64,000 nucleotides of DNA from Bedellia somnulentella (taxonomy: Eukaryota > Arthropoda > Insecta > Lepidoptera > Bedelliidae). The notes beneath the pieces are model-generated. The model had not been told where the DNA came from. It was given only the letters and a program-made list of their open reading frames with translations, and made no database searches. Location: positions 2,740,501 to 2,804,500 of the forward strand of contig OY755197.1 in assembly GCA_963576735.1 (NCBI GenBank), given 5' to 3'. Both the position numbers and the translations under genes were made by a program. This document shows, piece after piece, positions 1-11,356 of the stretch (position 1 is the stretch's first letter; each line of letters opens with the position of its first letter).

Positions 1-300
1 TTGTAAATATAAATAGTATATGTCTCATTCGCAGTGCGACTTTTATGAACGGTGGTGTTGTCGATTTTAACTAAAACATTCATTTCATACCCAAAATCTT
101 TAAAATCGTCTCGATATATATAGTTAAGCTATGGTTATTGAGAAAAACTAATCAACAACATACACGGAAATATTCCTATTACATAAAGAAAGATTAAAAT
201 AAATTAAATTTTATATATAAATAATGTTTCTTGAGCTAAAGGCTTATTATCTTATGTTCATATTCAACAAATGTCAAAAAAATTATCTCTTGATCGAGTT
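1..300. other. AT-rich sequence, nothing recognised
   Basis: No coding region, RNA or clear repeat is visible. The stretch is AT-rich and sits just left of the 142-bp tandem repeat. Confidence 0.5.
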
Positions 301-302
301 AA

Positions 303-690
303 AGATAACTTAAGCAAGTCATGTGACACATGACTGTGTACTAGACATATACCTAAAAGAATTAATATTCTTGCCGTCCCTCTACGGATATAAAGCGTGG
401 AAAACTTAAGCAAGTCATGTAACACATGACTGTGTACCATACATATCGGCGATAAGTTTGCCTCTTGTCACGTGACCAAAATGTCTCGATTTACCCAAAA
501 GAATTAATATTCTTGCCGTCCCTTTACGGATATAAAGCGTGGAAAACTTAAGCAAGTCATGTGACACATGACTGTGTACCATACATAACGGCGATAAGTT
601 TGCCCCTTGTCACGTGACCGAAATGTCTCGATTAACCCAAAAGAATTAATATTCTTGCCGTCCCTTTACGGATATAAATCGGAAAACTAT
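303..690. repeat. 142-bp tandem repeat, about 2.7 units
   Basis: AAAACTTAAGCAAGTCATG recurs at about 401 and 543, giving a 142-bp period. The first unit (from about 303) lacks about 44 bp, and the third is cut off near 683. Each unit holds the palindrome AGTCATGTGACACATGACT (one base varies in the second unit) and, in the full units, a TCACGTGA site. The order CATGTGACA, TGTGTAC, CGATA, TCACGTGA resembles the middle of SINE-B, so the repeat may have grown from a SINE-B fragment (inference). Confidence 0.75.
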
Positions 691-1111
691 ATTACTATTA
701 ACTATATATAGTTTAGAGACATATAGATGACTCGTGCTTGGCTCGTTCATAGTCGCGTTCGATTGCCAAATAATTGTGTCTGTAATCACACTACAAACTA
801 CGTTAATTTCACTTTTCATTCGTAAAAAGCCCTTGTATTATGAATCAGTGTTTAGTGTTGGAGACATATATAATAGATTGACTATGCGTAAATCGGATGT
901 CATGCCTAGTTCAGCATTAAGATGGTTTGATACAGGTTAAAAGCTTAACGAGTCGTAAGCAAATTCGAAACATTTATTGTTGCATCAAAATTTGCGATAT
1001 CTAGAATGTTGTTATAACTTAAATACCTATAAAAACCCATCTCATAAGGGAACACATTTAATTTGGTGAACATTAATTTAAAGATACATAAACCTGAAAC
1101 TATGCACATAT
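691..1111. other. Unassigned sequence
   Basis: No supported gene. A 68-codon frame at 734-940 has no recognisable motif and no ATG start, and is taken as chance. Confidence 0.4.
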
Positions 1112-1303
1112 GAATATACTTACGGCTATAGATCCCTAGTACGGGTAGCCAGTGTTAGGAATAAGGAATTCCTCAGTCACTTTTGGAATTGTGTGCGGTA
1201 AGATAGTAAAACAAATGTTCTTGGTGATGGGTCTCCAACCGCATCGCCAAATAATCACTCAAAAACCCCAATACTTTTAGCCACCTCTTACGAATCGCCA
1301 CGG
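1112..1303 (-). repeat. SINE-A copy, diverged
   Basis: Reverse-strand member of the abundant short family. It shows the TACTTACGGCTATA 3' end, a CTCAGTCACTTTTGGAA block, GGTGATGGGTCTCCAACCGC and a decayed 5' end. The tail repeat is lost, so it is probably old. Confidence 0.75.
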
Positions 1304-3164
1304 AAATACATACAATACACAGCTTCTTGACTTCTAGGCATGATAAGTTAAAATAATCTCTCCATATGCAACAGAAATAACCATTAAGATATCTGATTGC
1401 TTTTTTAAATCAAACGTGTTTGTTGTATATTTGTTTTCAAATTTTCATAAAGACACTTTTTGTAATATGCACTTTTCATTAAAAACTCAAATAAAATTGC
1501 ATTGCTCTGTTAAAAGGAATCTAGTGGTCATACTTTCGAATCAGTATGTGAGCTCTCAGTTATCCTCAGTTTGATACCGGTAAGGTTGACTTTCATTGCA
1601 AAATTTAAATGCAATAAACGATTGAAATTGAAAACTGAAATTAAATGGAACCATCTTTGACGTGATTTTTCCATTTACATTTTATCATCAAATCATTTGG
1701 CTCCACGATCAAAAACGGTCCATAAATTAACTTACTAACTATGTTATTGGAATCGATATAAGGCAATTGATCAGCATTTTGCAAAATAATGATAAACTAT
1801 ACTGCAACCCTCAAATTCATGAATATTCTGATACAATCTAGTTTATGCTTGAAACCGCTGACTTCTGCTCATATTAAGCGTTTCTGTTCGGCAGAAAGCA
1901 GTGTAATGTCGGCTTAAAATATAAAAATGACTGAGGAAATTCATACTCTAAAGTTTGGAATAATCGGGATAACATTTTATTTGAGTTATAGCCGTCAGTA
2001 CATTTATGAATGTACTATTTGGTCCTATACTGTCGTATGTGGCCGTCATTTGTTAAAAAAACCCCCACATTTTGACTTTTTATATTTCCTTCACTACTTT
2101 ACTTGTCCGGTACATACTGGGAGCTGTCTGTTATAAATAAAAATTAAGAAGAGTTCATAAAAAATCCGGCAGCTCTTAGACCTCTTAGACGATGTTTTAC
2201 GCCTTCGCTGGCTACGTACCATTATCTATAAAAACGTTAAATAAATTATGGAAATTGTATACTGAAACCTAAAAATATTTTAAAAATGCAATTAAATAAT
2301 ATATTTTTAAATCGCCATCATCTGTAAAATGTCCAGAAATCTTAACTATAACGGTTCGGAACTCAGCTTGGTGACAGACGGTCAGACATTCAGTTAAGCC
2401 TCATATAACCCTATATCAGATATAACCCTTTTCCCTTTTCGGTACAGAATCATTAACGTATTATGGCGTGAAGTGATTATCCTAATGGGAACTATTGGCG
2501 TTATTAAAAGTAAAAAAATCCAACCAGTCTATCGGAATTTCAGACATGAAATCCATCATAGATTCTTTCATTTATCGAGCTATTGCATTGCTTTGTACAC
2601 TATTCTCATAAACAGTTTATCATACTGTCCACAGCTATAATTAACCACGTTATGAACTGGGTCAAATTGAGTATAAATATTGGCAAAGTGCAGTACACGA
2701 ATATCCTATCAACGCGATAAAACATCGGCTGTTGATGTGGGACATAGATTCTAGTATTCTCGGAATAGAGAAGTAATGAAAATGTTATACAATGCTATTG
2801 ATATTAGGTTTAGAATAGCACCAACACATTTCTTTCCGCGGGTGACCTATCAGCACGCTTATATTAGCTTCACCTGTATTGATGTAACTGACTCCTATGG
2901 ATTCAACTTTGACCCACTTTAAACGGACAGATGTAATTCAAACTTTGCAAACTTATCAAAAATTTGCGACAGTATATTAATTTTATAAGTTCATCTCATT
3001 ATCCCGATGAGGGTCGCCAGGATCAAATAATTTCAGTCGCTACAGGACTAAGAAGTGAAAAATAAATACAACAGATAAAAAAACACGCTTTTGAAGCACT
3101 TCTAACTAAAAAGTTAAAACTAATTCCTAATATAAGCTGAAAATGGTATTGAACACTTTTACTC
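1304..3164. other. Long unassigned AT-rich stretch
   Basis: About 1.9 kb with no supported gene or recognised repeat. A 69-codon frame at 1927-2136 has an ATG but no motif or splice context I can identify. It may be ancient repeat or intronic DNA. Confidence 0.4.
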
Positions 3165-3395
3165 ATATAGGGAAAACACCTACTGGTTCAGTATCTCTCG
3201 TGGTGTCCGTCAAGGGTGTGAAGCTTCTCCATGGCACTTCTGACTGACTGAGAGAGTTGCATGAAAGTGATTTTGGACAGAGAATGAGTGGTTTCGTCAT
3301 TAAATGCCTTTTATACGCTGACGATCAAGTGCTACTTGCATCATGGGTGAAAGAAGGAAATTAGGATTAATGTGGATAAGCCATTTTGGAAATTT
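3165..3395 (+). pseudogene. RTE reverse transcriptase fragment
   Basis: Short decayed piece of the RTE polymerase. Translation gives an SRGVRQGC-like stretch, and after a deletion and frameshifts the DNA around 3297-3345 still matches the ADDQVLLAS region of the better RTE copies at 21.7 kb and 33.6 kb. It is non-functional. Confidence 0.75.
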
Positions 3396-3521
3396 GAATT
3401 TGGAAATGATTTTCATATATAGGATTGTTAGTGATGATTCGCCAGCCACATCGCCCAACAATCACTATTAAAACTTAAACACATTTTTACCGAGTCCCTT
3501 AATCAACTTGTGTAACACCAT

Positions 3522-3773
3522 TGCTGTGTAGTGTCGGCTTAGAATAGCACTACCCCATTTCTTCCGGTGGGTGTACGTAAGAGGCGACTAACGGTATTGG
3601 GGCTTTTAAGGGATTTTGGGCGATGCGGTTGGAGACCCATCACCAAAAACCTTTATTTTACCATCTTTTCCCCACGCAACTTCCAAAAGTGGCTGAGGAA
3701 TTTCTCATTCCAAATCTCTGGCTACCCCGTTAAGGGATTTATAGCCGTGAGTATATGAATGAATGAATGAATG
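3522..3773 (+). repeat. SINE-A copy, near full length
   Basis: Runs from TGCTGTGTAGTGTCGGCTTA to GCCGTGAGTATATGAATGAA with a variant (GAAT)n tail. The preceding sequence (about 3483-3521, ending TCAACTTGTGTAACACCAT) reappears after the tail, with the 3795-4193 element interrupting that second copy. This implies an unusually long target duplication of about 40 bp. Confidence 0.9.
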
Positions 3774-3794
3774 ATTTTTTACCGAATCCCTTAA

Positions 3795-4193
3795 CCTCCT
3801 GATGCCCACGGTACTTATGTGAGTACTTAACAAATAAAGTTGTTACTGCCCAAGCAATAAAAAACATTTTCTGGACTAAATGCCCACGGTCCTTCTCCGA
3901 GGACGAATACTTTGCGTTTGAACAACATTTAAATTAGTATTTTTTTTACTTTGATTATCTGCCCACGGTCCTCACATGAGGACTAATTATTTCCACTTTG
4001 AAAATATTTTGAGACTGGTTACTTTTCTAATACATTACCCGTACATAGTACTAGGAACACTAAATAATATTTTTTGCGACATTTATTCAAGTTTAAGTTT
4101 CTGGGCAGTAAGCTAGGTAAACGCAATAGTCCTTGTGTGAGGACCGTGGGCAGATAGTCATAAAAATAATAAGAACGGCTGGGCATCAGGAGG
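3795..4193. mobile_element. piggyBac-like MITE with TTAA target
   Basis: A 399-bp element with perfect 14-bp TIRs (CCTCCTGATGCCCA and its complement), flanked on both sides by TTAA (3791-3794, 4194-4197). The TTAA target and CC start fit piggyBac-derived non-autonomous elements. Inside, the motif GCCCACGGTCCT-loop-AGGAC occurs about four times, each able to form a small hairpin. There is no transposase; the 65-codon reverse frame inside has no motif. Confidence 0.8.
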
Positions 4194-4559
4194 TTAATCA
4201 ACTTGTGTAACACCATTAAATACGGGACAATCTACTCAAAGTCATACACGGGTATGTTACCATACACGGGTTCACTGAAAAATCAAAACCGTCTATAAAA
4301 TTTACCTGCATAGCAATCAAACAGTCGTACGTTACTAAATATTCCCAGCGGACTACTCGAGTTGTTACAGCTGTGACGACAGTTAAATAATTACTGTCTA
4401 TTATAACGCCAGCGCTTTAGAGCATTGATTCACGGTAAATGACTATGTCATTACTTGATAACGTATTAGAAATAATCCAAACTCGCTTAAAAGTTCACGC
4501 CGTTTATTTCCGAACGTGTAGTAGAGGTACTAAATGATAACAAAACTTTTAAATATAAT

Positions 4560-4985
4560 GGAACAATAAAAAGAGCATATATGAAAAGATTTATTAATGT
4601 GCTGTGTAGTGTCGGTTTAGAATAGCACTACCCCATTTCTTCCGGTGGGTGTACGTAAGAGGCGCCTAACGGTATTGGGGCTTTTAAGGGATTTTTGGGC
4701 GATGCGGTTGTTGACCCATCACCAACAACCTTTATTTTACCATCTTTTCCCCACTTAACTTTCCAAAAGTGGCTGAGGAAATTCTAATTTCTTAGCTCTG
4801 GCTACCCCATCTAGGGATTTATAGCCGTGAGTATATGTATGTATGTATGTATTTATTAATGTAAACGAAGAAGATTTGCCAGCATCATATAAAGTGGCGA
4901 TCGATAGTCTCTACCTACCACAATGGGAAATAATGGCGTGAGTATATGTACGTGTCATTCATGAGTATATACCTGTGCCATCCCC
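4560..4985 (+). pseudogene. RTE 3' fragment split by a SINE-A
   Basis: The left part encodes a decayed KRACMKR-like stretch and resumes after the SINE with a KWRSIVS-like stretch, followed by CAATGGGAAATAATGGCGTG and the tail GAGTATATGTACGTG. It is the C-terminal end of RTE ORF2, non-functional. Confidence 0.75.
4601..4850 (+). repeat. SINE-A copy with 12-bp target duplication
   Basis: Complete copy with (TATG)n tail, flanked by ATTTATTAATGT at 4589-4600 and 4851-4862. It lies inside the RTE fragment, so it is younger than that fragment. Confidence 0.92.
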
Positions 4986-5030
4986 TCGGCTATAAACAGC
5001 GTGAACGTTGAGTTGAGTTATGTATTTATA

Positions 5031-5392
5031 ACATAACATAACATAAACATTCACGCCGAATATCACCGAAGGGATTGGCAGAGGTACTAATACTTCTGAA
5101 CATCACGTGACTTTGTCATCTGGTGTTCAGAGTACCCACGTTTTGCATGGACAGTGTACTCACGTGATAGGGGGCAGGCCTGTCGCCGTTTTGAACGAAC
5201 ACACTGTCACATGACAAAGTACAACTCAGCCATGTGGGTTTCCTCACGATGTTTTCCCTCACCGTTAACAACCATGATAAATTAACCACACATATATCTT
5301 TAGAAAAGACAAATTGGTGTAGGCCCGAACCGGGATTTGAACACTAGTCGCTTGCACGTTAACCGGTGTTCTACCCATTTAGCTATCACGTC
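5031..5392 (-). repeat. SINE-B copy, full length
   Basis: tRNA-headed SINE on the reverse strand. The tRNA-like head (about 5325-5392) carries B-box and A-box remnants; the body holds CACGTGA sites and the tail is (ATAAC)n. A 14-bp duplication GTTATGTATTTATA flanks it at 5017-5030 and 5393-5406. It has no coding capacity. Confidence 0.9.
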
Positions 5393-5739
5393 GTTATGTA
5401 TTTATATTTGAGTTTAATGTGTCTTTATTTTATCTAGTTTGTTAAGTGTGAAGTCATGGACTATAAGACTGCCTCGGAAACTAAGCAAGAGAAAACTGTT
5501 TGACTTTGTTCTATAGGTTTGGTGTATAAATTGTATTTTTAACTATGTATAAAAAATAAAATAGATAAATACGTTGATGAGGAACCCGTATGACTCAGTT
5601 TATTTTAAGACCATTTAACTTTAGAGTGATATTGATATCTCAGATTTTGATAAAAATAGCTTTCAGAAATGTACAGAATACATAGTTTGTAGGACTCACC
5701 CCGGACTCACGCAAGCATTATCCATAGAGATTATTATAA

Positions 5740-5905
5740 CATAACATAACATAAACGTTCACGCCGTTTATCCCCGAAGGGGTTGGCAGAGGTACCAATA
5801 CTCCTGAACTCACATGGCAAGCGCCATCTAGTTTCCAGAGAAGGTACCCACGTTTTGCTTAGACAGTGTACTCACGTGATAGGGGGCACGTAAAAAACGG
5901 CGATT
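5740..5905 (-). repeat. SINE-B copy, 5'-truncated
   Basis: Tail (ATAAC)n, then TTCACGCCGTTTATCCCCGA and the central CACGTGATAGGGGGCA block. The tRNA-like half is missing. Confidence 0.85.
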
Positions 5906-5934
5906 ACTATAATAGATAATATATAATAGATAAT

Positions 5935-6182
5935 TGCTGTGTAGTGTCGGCTTAGAATAGCACTACCCCTTTTCTTCCGGTGAGTGTACGTAAGAGGCGA
6001 CTAACGGTATTGGGGTTTTTAAGGGATTTTTGGGCGATGCGGTTGGAGACCCATCACCAACAACCTTAATTTTACCATCTTTTCCCCACGCAACTTCCAA
6101 AAGTGGCTGAGGAATTTCTAATTCGTTAGCTCTGGCTATCCCTTGTAGGGATTTATAGCCGTGAGTATATGTATGTATGTAT
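5935..6182 (+). repeat. SINE-A copy, full length
   Basis: From TGCTGTGTAGTGTCGGCTTA to GCCGTGAGTATATGTATGTA. It lies directly after a truncated SINE-B. Confidence 0.9.
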
Positions 6183-6411
6183 TATTATAATACATTGTAC
6201 ACACCCATTTTTATTTATAACATATAGAATTTATGTCCATTCTATAAATAGATTAGATGAATAACGTTCCTGACAGACTCTTACACCGATCTTAACGTTG
6301 TAACTGGGTCAGTGTCAGTATCGACGTCAAACGAAACGTAAAAGATTATTTTCTTAGTGTTTGTGACAAAATATATAAGATGTGTCCATGTGTCTATGAT
6401 TAAATATTTAT

Positions 6412-6660
6412 ACATACATACATACATATACTCACGGCTGTAATTCCCTAGAAGGGGTAGCCAGAGCCAAGGAATTATAAATTCCTCAGCCACTTTTGGA
6501 AGTTGCGTGGGGAAAACATGGTGAAATAAAGGTTTTTGGTGATGGGTCTCCAACCGCATCGCCCAAAAATCCTTTAAAAGCCCCAATACCGTTAGTCGCC
6601 TCTTACGATCACCCACGGGTAGAAATGGGGTAGTGTTATTCTAAGCCGACACTACATGGC
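6412..6660 (-). repeat. SINE-A copy with target duplication
   Basis: Complete reverse copy flanked by AAATATTTAT at 6402-6411 and 6661-6670. The 111-codon reverse frame starting inside it is only the SINE read through. Confidence 0.9.
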
Positions 6661-6690
6661 AAATATTTATGTAGAAATTTATTTGTGAAT

Positions 6691-6904
6691 ACATACATAC
6701 ATATGTACATATACATATACTCGCGGCTATAAATCTTTAAAAGGGGTAGCAGATCTTCAGAGCTAGACACTCCTCAGCCTCATTTGGAAGATGATAAGGG
6801 ACAAGATAATATAAAAAAGCCTCATACCGTTAGTAGCCTCATACCAGTCTTACTACACCCGTAAGAAAAAGGGGTAGTGACATTCTAAGCCGGCACTACA
6901 TGGC
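6691..6904 (-). repeat. SINE-A copy, diverged
   Basis: Tail of TACA repeats, ACTCGCGGCTATAAATC, and the 5' end TAAGCCGGCACTACATGGC. Internal deletions around the pole-III-like middle section mark it as an older member. Confidence 0.8.
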
Positions 6905-7030
6905 AAAAGATGTGTTCATGTGTCTATGATTATATATTTATGTATGAATATATATGAGTATGTATTTACGTATGCATGTGAGTATTGGAGTATCCACTTT
7001 CAGCCCGGACTTCTGTTTTTTTAATTGAAC

Positions 7031-7256
7031 TAGTAGTTTCCGGCTTAGAATGTCTCTACCCCTTTCTACCCATGGGTGTTGTAAGAAGCGACTAAGGGTA
7101 TGGAGATTTATAAATGTTTTTCGGGCGATGCGGACCAACGATACTTTATATATACCATCTTGTCCCCTATCAACTTCCAAATGTGGCTGACTAGTTTTTA
7201 ACTCTGAAACTCCGGTTACCCCTTTTTGGGATTTACGGCTGTGAGTAAATGTATGT
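7031..7256 (+). repeat. SINE-A copy, second subfamily
   Basis: Starts near TTTCCGGCTTAGAATGTCTC and ends GGCTGTGAGTAAATGTATG. It belongs to the subfamily reading GAATGTCGCTACCCCTTT rather than GAATAGCACTACCCCATT. Confidence 0.8.
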
Positions 7257-7469
7257 GGTGGTGGTCTAGTATTGGAAATTTGACCATTGGATTGAAAGAC
7301 GAATCGATGCGGCAAGCAAGCTCGATCTAATCTACTTATACAGACACAGCTGAAAATGATCACTAAGCGAACGCTTCCTCATACTACATCCTCGACTACA
7401 CATCCGTTTTGGTGATACTATAGATTTAAGACATAAACTGAGGAATTCAGAAACAAATAGGTTAATTTA

Positions 7470-7607
7470 CGCCCGATTTCTGAATTGAGTATTCAAGCTG
7501 AGAACGACTTAAGTATCGTTTTGTCTCATTCAGTTGTCAAGATTTCAATGCGACAGAACGATACTTAAGATGTTCTCAGCTGGAATACTCAATTCAGAAA
7601 TCGGGCG
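7470..7607. mobile_element. 138-bp fold-back MITE, TTA target
   Basis: Almost the whole element is an inverted repeat: CGCCCGATTTCTGAATTGAG and its complement at the ends, with GAACGACTTAAGTATCGTT-like inner arms. It is flanked by TTA at 7467-7469 and 7608-7610. A second copy of the same length lies at 31652-31789. A 3-bp TTA/TAA target suggests the PIF/Harbinger group (inference). Confidence 0.85.
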
Positions 7608-7619
7608 TTAGGGTTTTAC

Positions 7620-7900
7620 ATTATGTCTTTGAACCCGGAATGCGCAGCTTAGCGTAAAAAAACGGCGTATAATTATTTGACCACAGGCGCTTAGTTAGCT
7701 GGCTGATTCAACTAGATGGATGCGACACCTATATTATCAATATCACAAAGCTGAAGTGGCACAGTGTTCGTCACCAAATTCTTCCGAAACGACTGAACCG
7801 ATTTAAATGAAATTTTGCATACGCGTTCAGTAGGTCTAAAATTAATTAACGAATACAAGAAAGTGTTGTTACACATTTTACATGGTTTCTCAAATCATTT
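7620..7900. repeat. Possible Helitron- or LINE-derived repeat
   Basis: The phrase CGAAACGACTGAACCGATTT followed by AAATTTTGCATACGCGTTCA matches, from memory, an interspersed sequence common in lepidopteran genomes. Ends cannot be set from this one copy. Confidence 0.35.
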
Positions 7901-7903
7901 TTT

Positions 7904-8144
7904 TGCTGTGTAGTGTTGGCTTAGAATAGCACTACCCCATTTCTTCCGGTGGGTGTACGTAAGAGGCGACTAACGGTGTTGGGGCTTTTAAGGGATTTTT
8001 GGGCGATGAGGTTGGAGAACCATCACCGACAATCTTTCTTTTACAATCTTTTCCCCACTTAACTTTCCAAAAGAGGCTGAAGAATTTCGAATTCCTTAGC
8101 TCTGGCTACCCCATCTTGGGATCTATAGCCGTGAGTATGTATGT
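7904..8144 (+). repeat. SINE-A copy with short duplication
   Basis: Full copy with an abbreviated tail. TGGTTTCTCAAA occurs both before it (about 7882) and just after it (about 8145), consistent with a target duplication. Confidence 0.88.
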
Positions 8145-8350
8145 TTGGTTTCTCAAACGACGTAGTTTTCTCTCCCGTATCTACACGTGCAACTTACTAC
8201 TTTCGCCCACGCACATGTACACAAAACGTGTTTGTATACAGTTTACAACAACTACATCGCTTCGTGGAATAGAAATACTGTTTTATATAACTGAACCACA
8301 AAAAGAAAATATCGACATAAACTAAATAAAGATGAAATCTAAAGAAAATC

Positions 8351-8540
8351 AGCTCTGTAGTAACGGCTTTGAATAGCACTAACCTATTTCTTCCCACGGG
8401 TTTCGTAAGAGGTGACTCAGGGTGTTTGGGGAATTTAAGTGATTGTTGGGCGATATGGATGGACACCAATCACCAACAAACTTTGCCCACTCAGCTTTCA
8501 AAACTGGCTATAGAATTATGTATCCTGAAGCTCTAGTTTC
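8351..8540 (+). repeat. SINE-A copy, decayed
   Basis: CTCTGTAGTAACGGCTTTGA at the 5' end, GGGCGATATGGATGGACACC in the middle, no tail. Confidence 0.7.
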
Positions 8541-8827
8541 GTAAAATCTCAAAAAGAACCGAAACCTATTTGTTTTTTTATATGCATCGCGTTAATATAA
8601 ACATTCAAACAAATGATTGTGATTGCGTATCAATAGACAGAATGTTTCTATCGTTAAAACATTTAATGTATTTTACCGATCATTAAACAGTTTGAAAAAC
8701 TATTTAAAACCTTCAACTAACCGACATCGATACAGTTAAAACTTTACTTTATTGCTGAGCGCTATTTAAAAGATAAAGTTTTTAGTGAAACGTACATTGA
8801 TGACGATAAAAAAACTTATATTGCAAA
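8541..8827. other. Unassigned AT-rich stretch
   Basis: No gene or repeat recognised. Confidence 0.4.
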
Positions 8828-8990
8828 CTTACATATATTCACGCCATTAGTTCCCATTAGGCAGACACTATCGATCGCTACTTCGTACGATCCTGACAAA
8901 CCTCTCTAGCTTCCTTTACATCCATCAATCTTTTCATACATGCTCTCTTATTTTTCATACTACGAATGCTTGAGCTCACTCAAAAAGGCA
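8828..8990 (-). pseudogene. RTE 3' end fragment
   Basis: Reverse copy of the RTE C-terminus: ATTCACGCCATTAGTTCCCA, then codons for the conserved AKWRSIVSAYP-like and MKNKRACMKRL-like ends. It is truncated after about 160 bp. Confidence 0.82.
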
Positions 8991-9630
8991 GGCAAATATT
9001 TATATACTTTGTACTTATTGTCATTACAGTCAATTTGTACATTTAAAATGTAATACATTTTGTTCTATTTAAAAACCATCCCATATACCTACGATTACAT
9101 TAAAATTCGTATACATACGCGGTAAGCCGACAGCTCTCATCAGTTTTGAATTCGTTATAGTTACCATTAAATCTCGTTTTGTGGGCTGTCGTACGTACCT
9201 TTAGGTCCAGCACATTTTAACGGATTCCAATATATTATGAAACATGTATTAATGTTGATTGGAGCCTCCGATTAAGACACTAATACCTAAAAAAGACCAA
9301 ATAAGTCTTACACAGAACTAAAGACCTATCGAAAGAATTAGTGTGGTGCTATTTTGAGTGGACACTAGAAGATCACCGAATAGAAGATGAGTTCTATAAA
9401 TAGAAAATTCAGTTCCCGAAATACCCTCAAACAGGGTAAACCCGCCCACGTCTTTCTTTAGCATTGACCTAATTTTGTGACCTCCGCGAAATCCCGAATT
9501 TGGGCATTGACGTCATTTCTTTGTGTATGAGGGTCGTAGGATTTTCAAAAGGTGTTATAAGTATACTTAATAAATAAAACATTTTATTTTGTGATTTAAT
9601 GTTCACTCTTTGTTTTTTTTATATTTGTTT
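8991..9630. other. Unassigned stretch
   Basis: No gene recognised. A local richer patch at about 9420-9550 contains TGACGTCA-like sequence but no other support for a promoter. Confidence 0.35.
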
Positions 9631-9846
9631 TACATACATATACTCACGGCTATAAATTCCAAGAAGGGGTAGCCGGAGCTAAGGAATTAGAAAATCCTCA
9701 GCCACTTTTGGAAATTTGACTGGGGAAAAGATAGTAAAAATAAGGGTTGTTGGTGATGCCCCAATACCGTTAGTCGCCTCTTACTTACACCCACCGGAAG
9801 ACATGGGGTAGTGCTATTCTAAGCCTATTCTAAGACACTACACAGC
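9631..9846 (-). repeat. SINE-A copy
   Basis: Reverse copy with a small internal deletion (the CTCCAACCGCATCGCCC block is missing) and a duplicated CCTATTCTAAG near its 5' end. Confidence 0.85.
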
Positions 9847-9944
9847 AATTATATTCTTTTTATATCAGTTATAGTGACTTTTTTTTCTTAGCTGCGGGAG
9901 AATAAATGTTACACTTTTTTAATAATATTATAGTTCATCCTTGA

Positions 9945-10310
9945 TAGCAGCCGTGATAGCCCAGTGGGTAGAACACTCGGTTATCGTGCAAGCGACTAGT
10001 GTTCGAATCCTGGGTCGGGCCTACACCAATTTGTCTTTTCTAAAGTCATATGTGTGGTTAATTTATCATGGTTGTTAACGGTGAGGGAAAACATCGTGAG
10101 GAAACCCACATGGCTGAGTTGTACTTAGTCATGTGACAGTGTATTCGTACAAAACAGTGATAGGCCTGCCCCCTATCACGTGAGTACACTGTCCATGCAA
10201 AACGTGGGTACTCTGAACACCAGGGGACAAAGTCACGTGATGTTCAGAAGTATTAGTACCTCTGCCAACCCGTTCGGGGATATTCGGCGTGAACGTTTAT
10301 GTTTATATGT
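9945..10310 (+). repeat. SINE-B copy, full length with tRNA head
   Basis: The head has a perfect A box (TAGCCCAGTGGG, about 9958) and a B box (GTTCGAATCC, about 10000), spaced as in a tRNA. The body ends GGCGTGAACGTTTATG with a short tail. TTCATCCTTGA flanks it at 9934-9944 and 10311-10321. This is the best reference copy of the family. RNA polymerase III transcription is expected for such a head. Confidence 0.92.
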
Positions 10311-10719
10311 TTCATCCTTGACTATTGTAGATTATTATGTCGCTACCTTGCGACACTACATGCAAACTTTTATATGACCACAAATGCCTTAACCTTAGGC
10401 AGTTGTCCCACCAGCAACGATGAACGAGTAGCGAGTAAAGCTAGAATATAGAACGAGTTGACGAGCCGCGGGGAGCGAGAGCGTAGTTCCGATAGTTTTG
10501 TAGCTCGGCTATAAACGAGTGTGCGAGTGAGGCAAGCGATTTTCATAGCTCTGGTCGCTAAAGAGCTTATTCCATTTGCCTGAATTCAGACGTCCGACAG
10601 CCACAGAATCTGAATTCAGACTAGTGGAATAACGTTCAGAACGCTAGGCTAAACTAGGCTTCCGATAAAGAGACAAATTTCGGCTCCTAGCTCACCACAT
10701 TTTTTGTAGCTCCGTCTCA

Positions 10720-11215
10720 AGCGGCCAGTACACAATGGCGGACGATGGCCCACTGCTCGCCATCGCCACTGTGTACAGGGGGCAATGGTGCATGATGGCG
10801 GACAATTGCCGATCGTGGCGCGCAATGGCGCGCAATGGCGAAGTTGTCGGTTTTTCGGGCACACTTCAAAGGGATCGTGGCGTAGCATGGCCGGTGGTGT
10901 TTCCACAATGGGCCATTGTTTAGTTCGTCACCGACCGCTCATAGATACTTATACTTTTTTTTGGAATATTTTATTGCAAAATGTATTGATAATCACTATA
11001 TGACGTAAAAATAACATAAATAGCGCCATAAATAAAATAAATTACATACATAATAATAAATAAATAGCTGCAACCATAATTGCTTCGACGTCCGTCGCAA
11101 GTGGATTGCCAGGCAATAATGAGCAATGCGCCATTGTGTGAACACCAATTGATCGTGGCCAACAATTGCCAATTGCGAAGCGTGGCCCATCGTCGGCCAT
11201 TGTGTACTGGCCGCT
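10720..11215. mobile_element. 496-bp MITE, copy 1, TCA target
   Basis: TIRs AGCGGCCAGTACACAATGGC and GCCATTGTGTACTGGCCGCT, flanked by TCA at 10717-10719 and 11216-11218. The GC-rich left half (many CAATGGC repeats) contrasts with an AT-rich middle. It is almost the same as the copy at 14296-14779. The 3-bp target suggests PIF/Harbinger. The open frames here are shadows of the CAATGGC repeats. Confidence 0.9.
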
Positions 11216-11356
11216 TCAGGAAGGTGGAATAACGTTCAGACGATTTAGTCGCCTCGCGCCCGCCACAGCGAGAGGACGCGCCAAAATTTTTCATGCTTAT
11301 GATTGCAAATTACGTAAACAAAAAAAAGATAATAAAAGTTTTATAGCAGATATACA

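Noticed and set aside
6938..7363. 141-codon reverse open frame
   Set aside because: It crosses a SINE-A copy and follows its sequence in reverse; no domain is recognisable and the start is in simple repeat.
9958..10020. Functional tRNA gene in the SINE-B head
   Set aside because: The head has A and B boxes but is fused to a repeated SINE body and occurs in several copies with target duplications.
10649..11294. Several overlapping 60-107 codon frames on both strands
   Set aside because: They lie inside the GC-rich CAATGGC half of the MITE, and the same frames recur in the second copy; low complexity, no motif.
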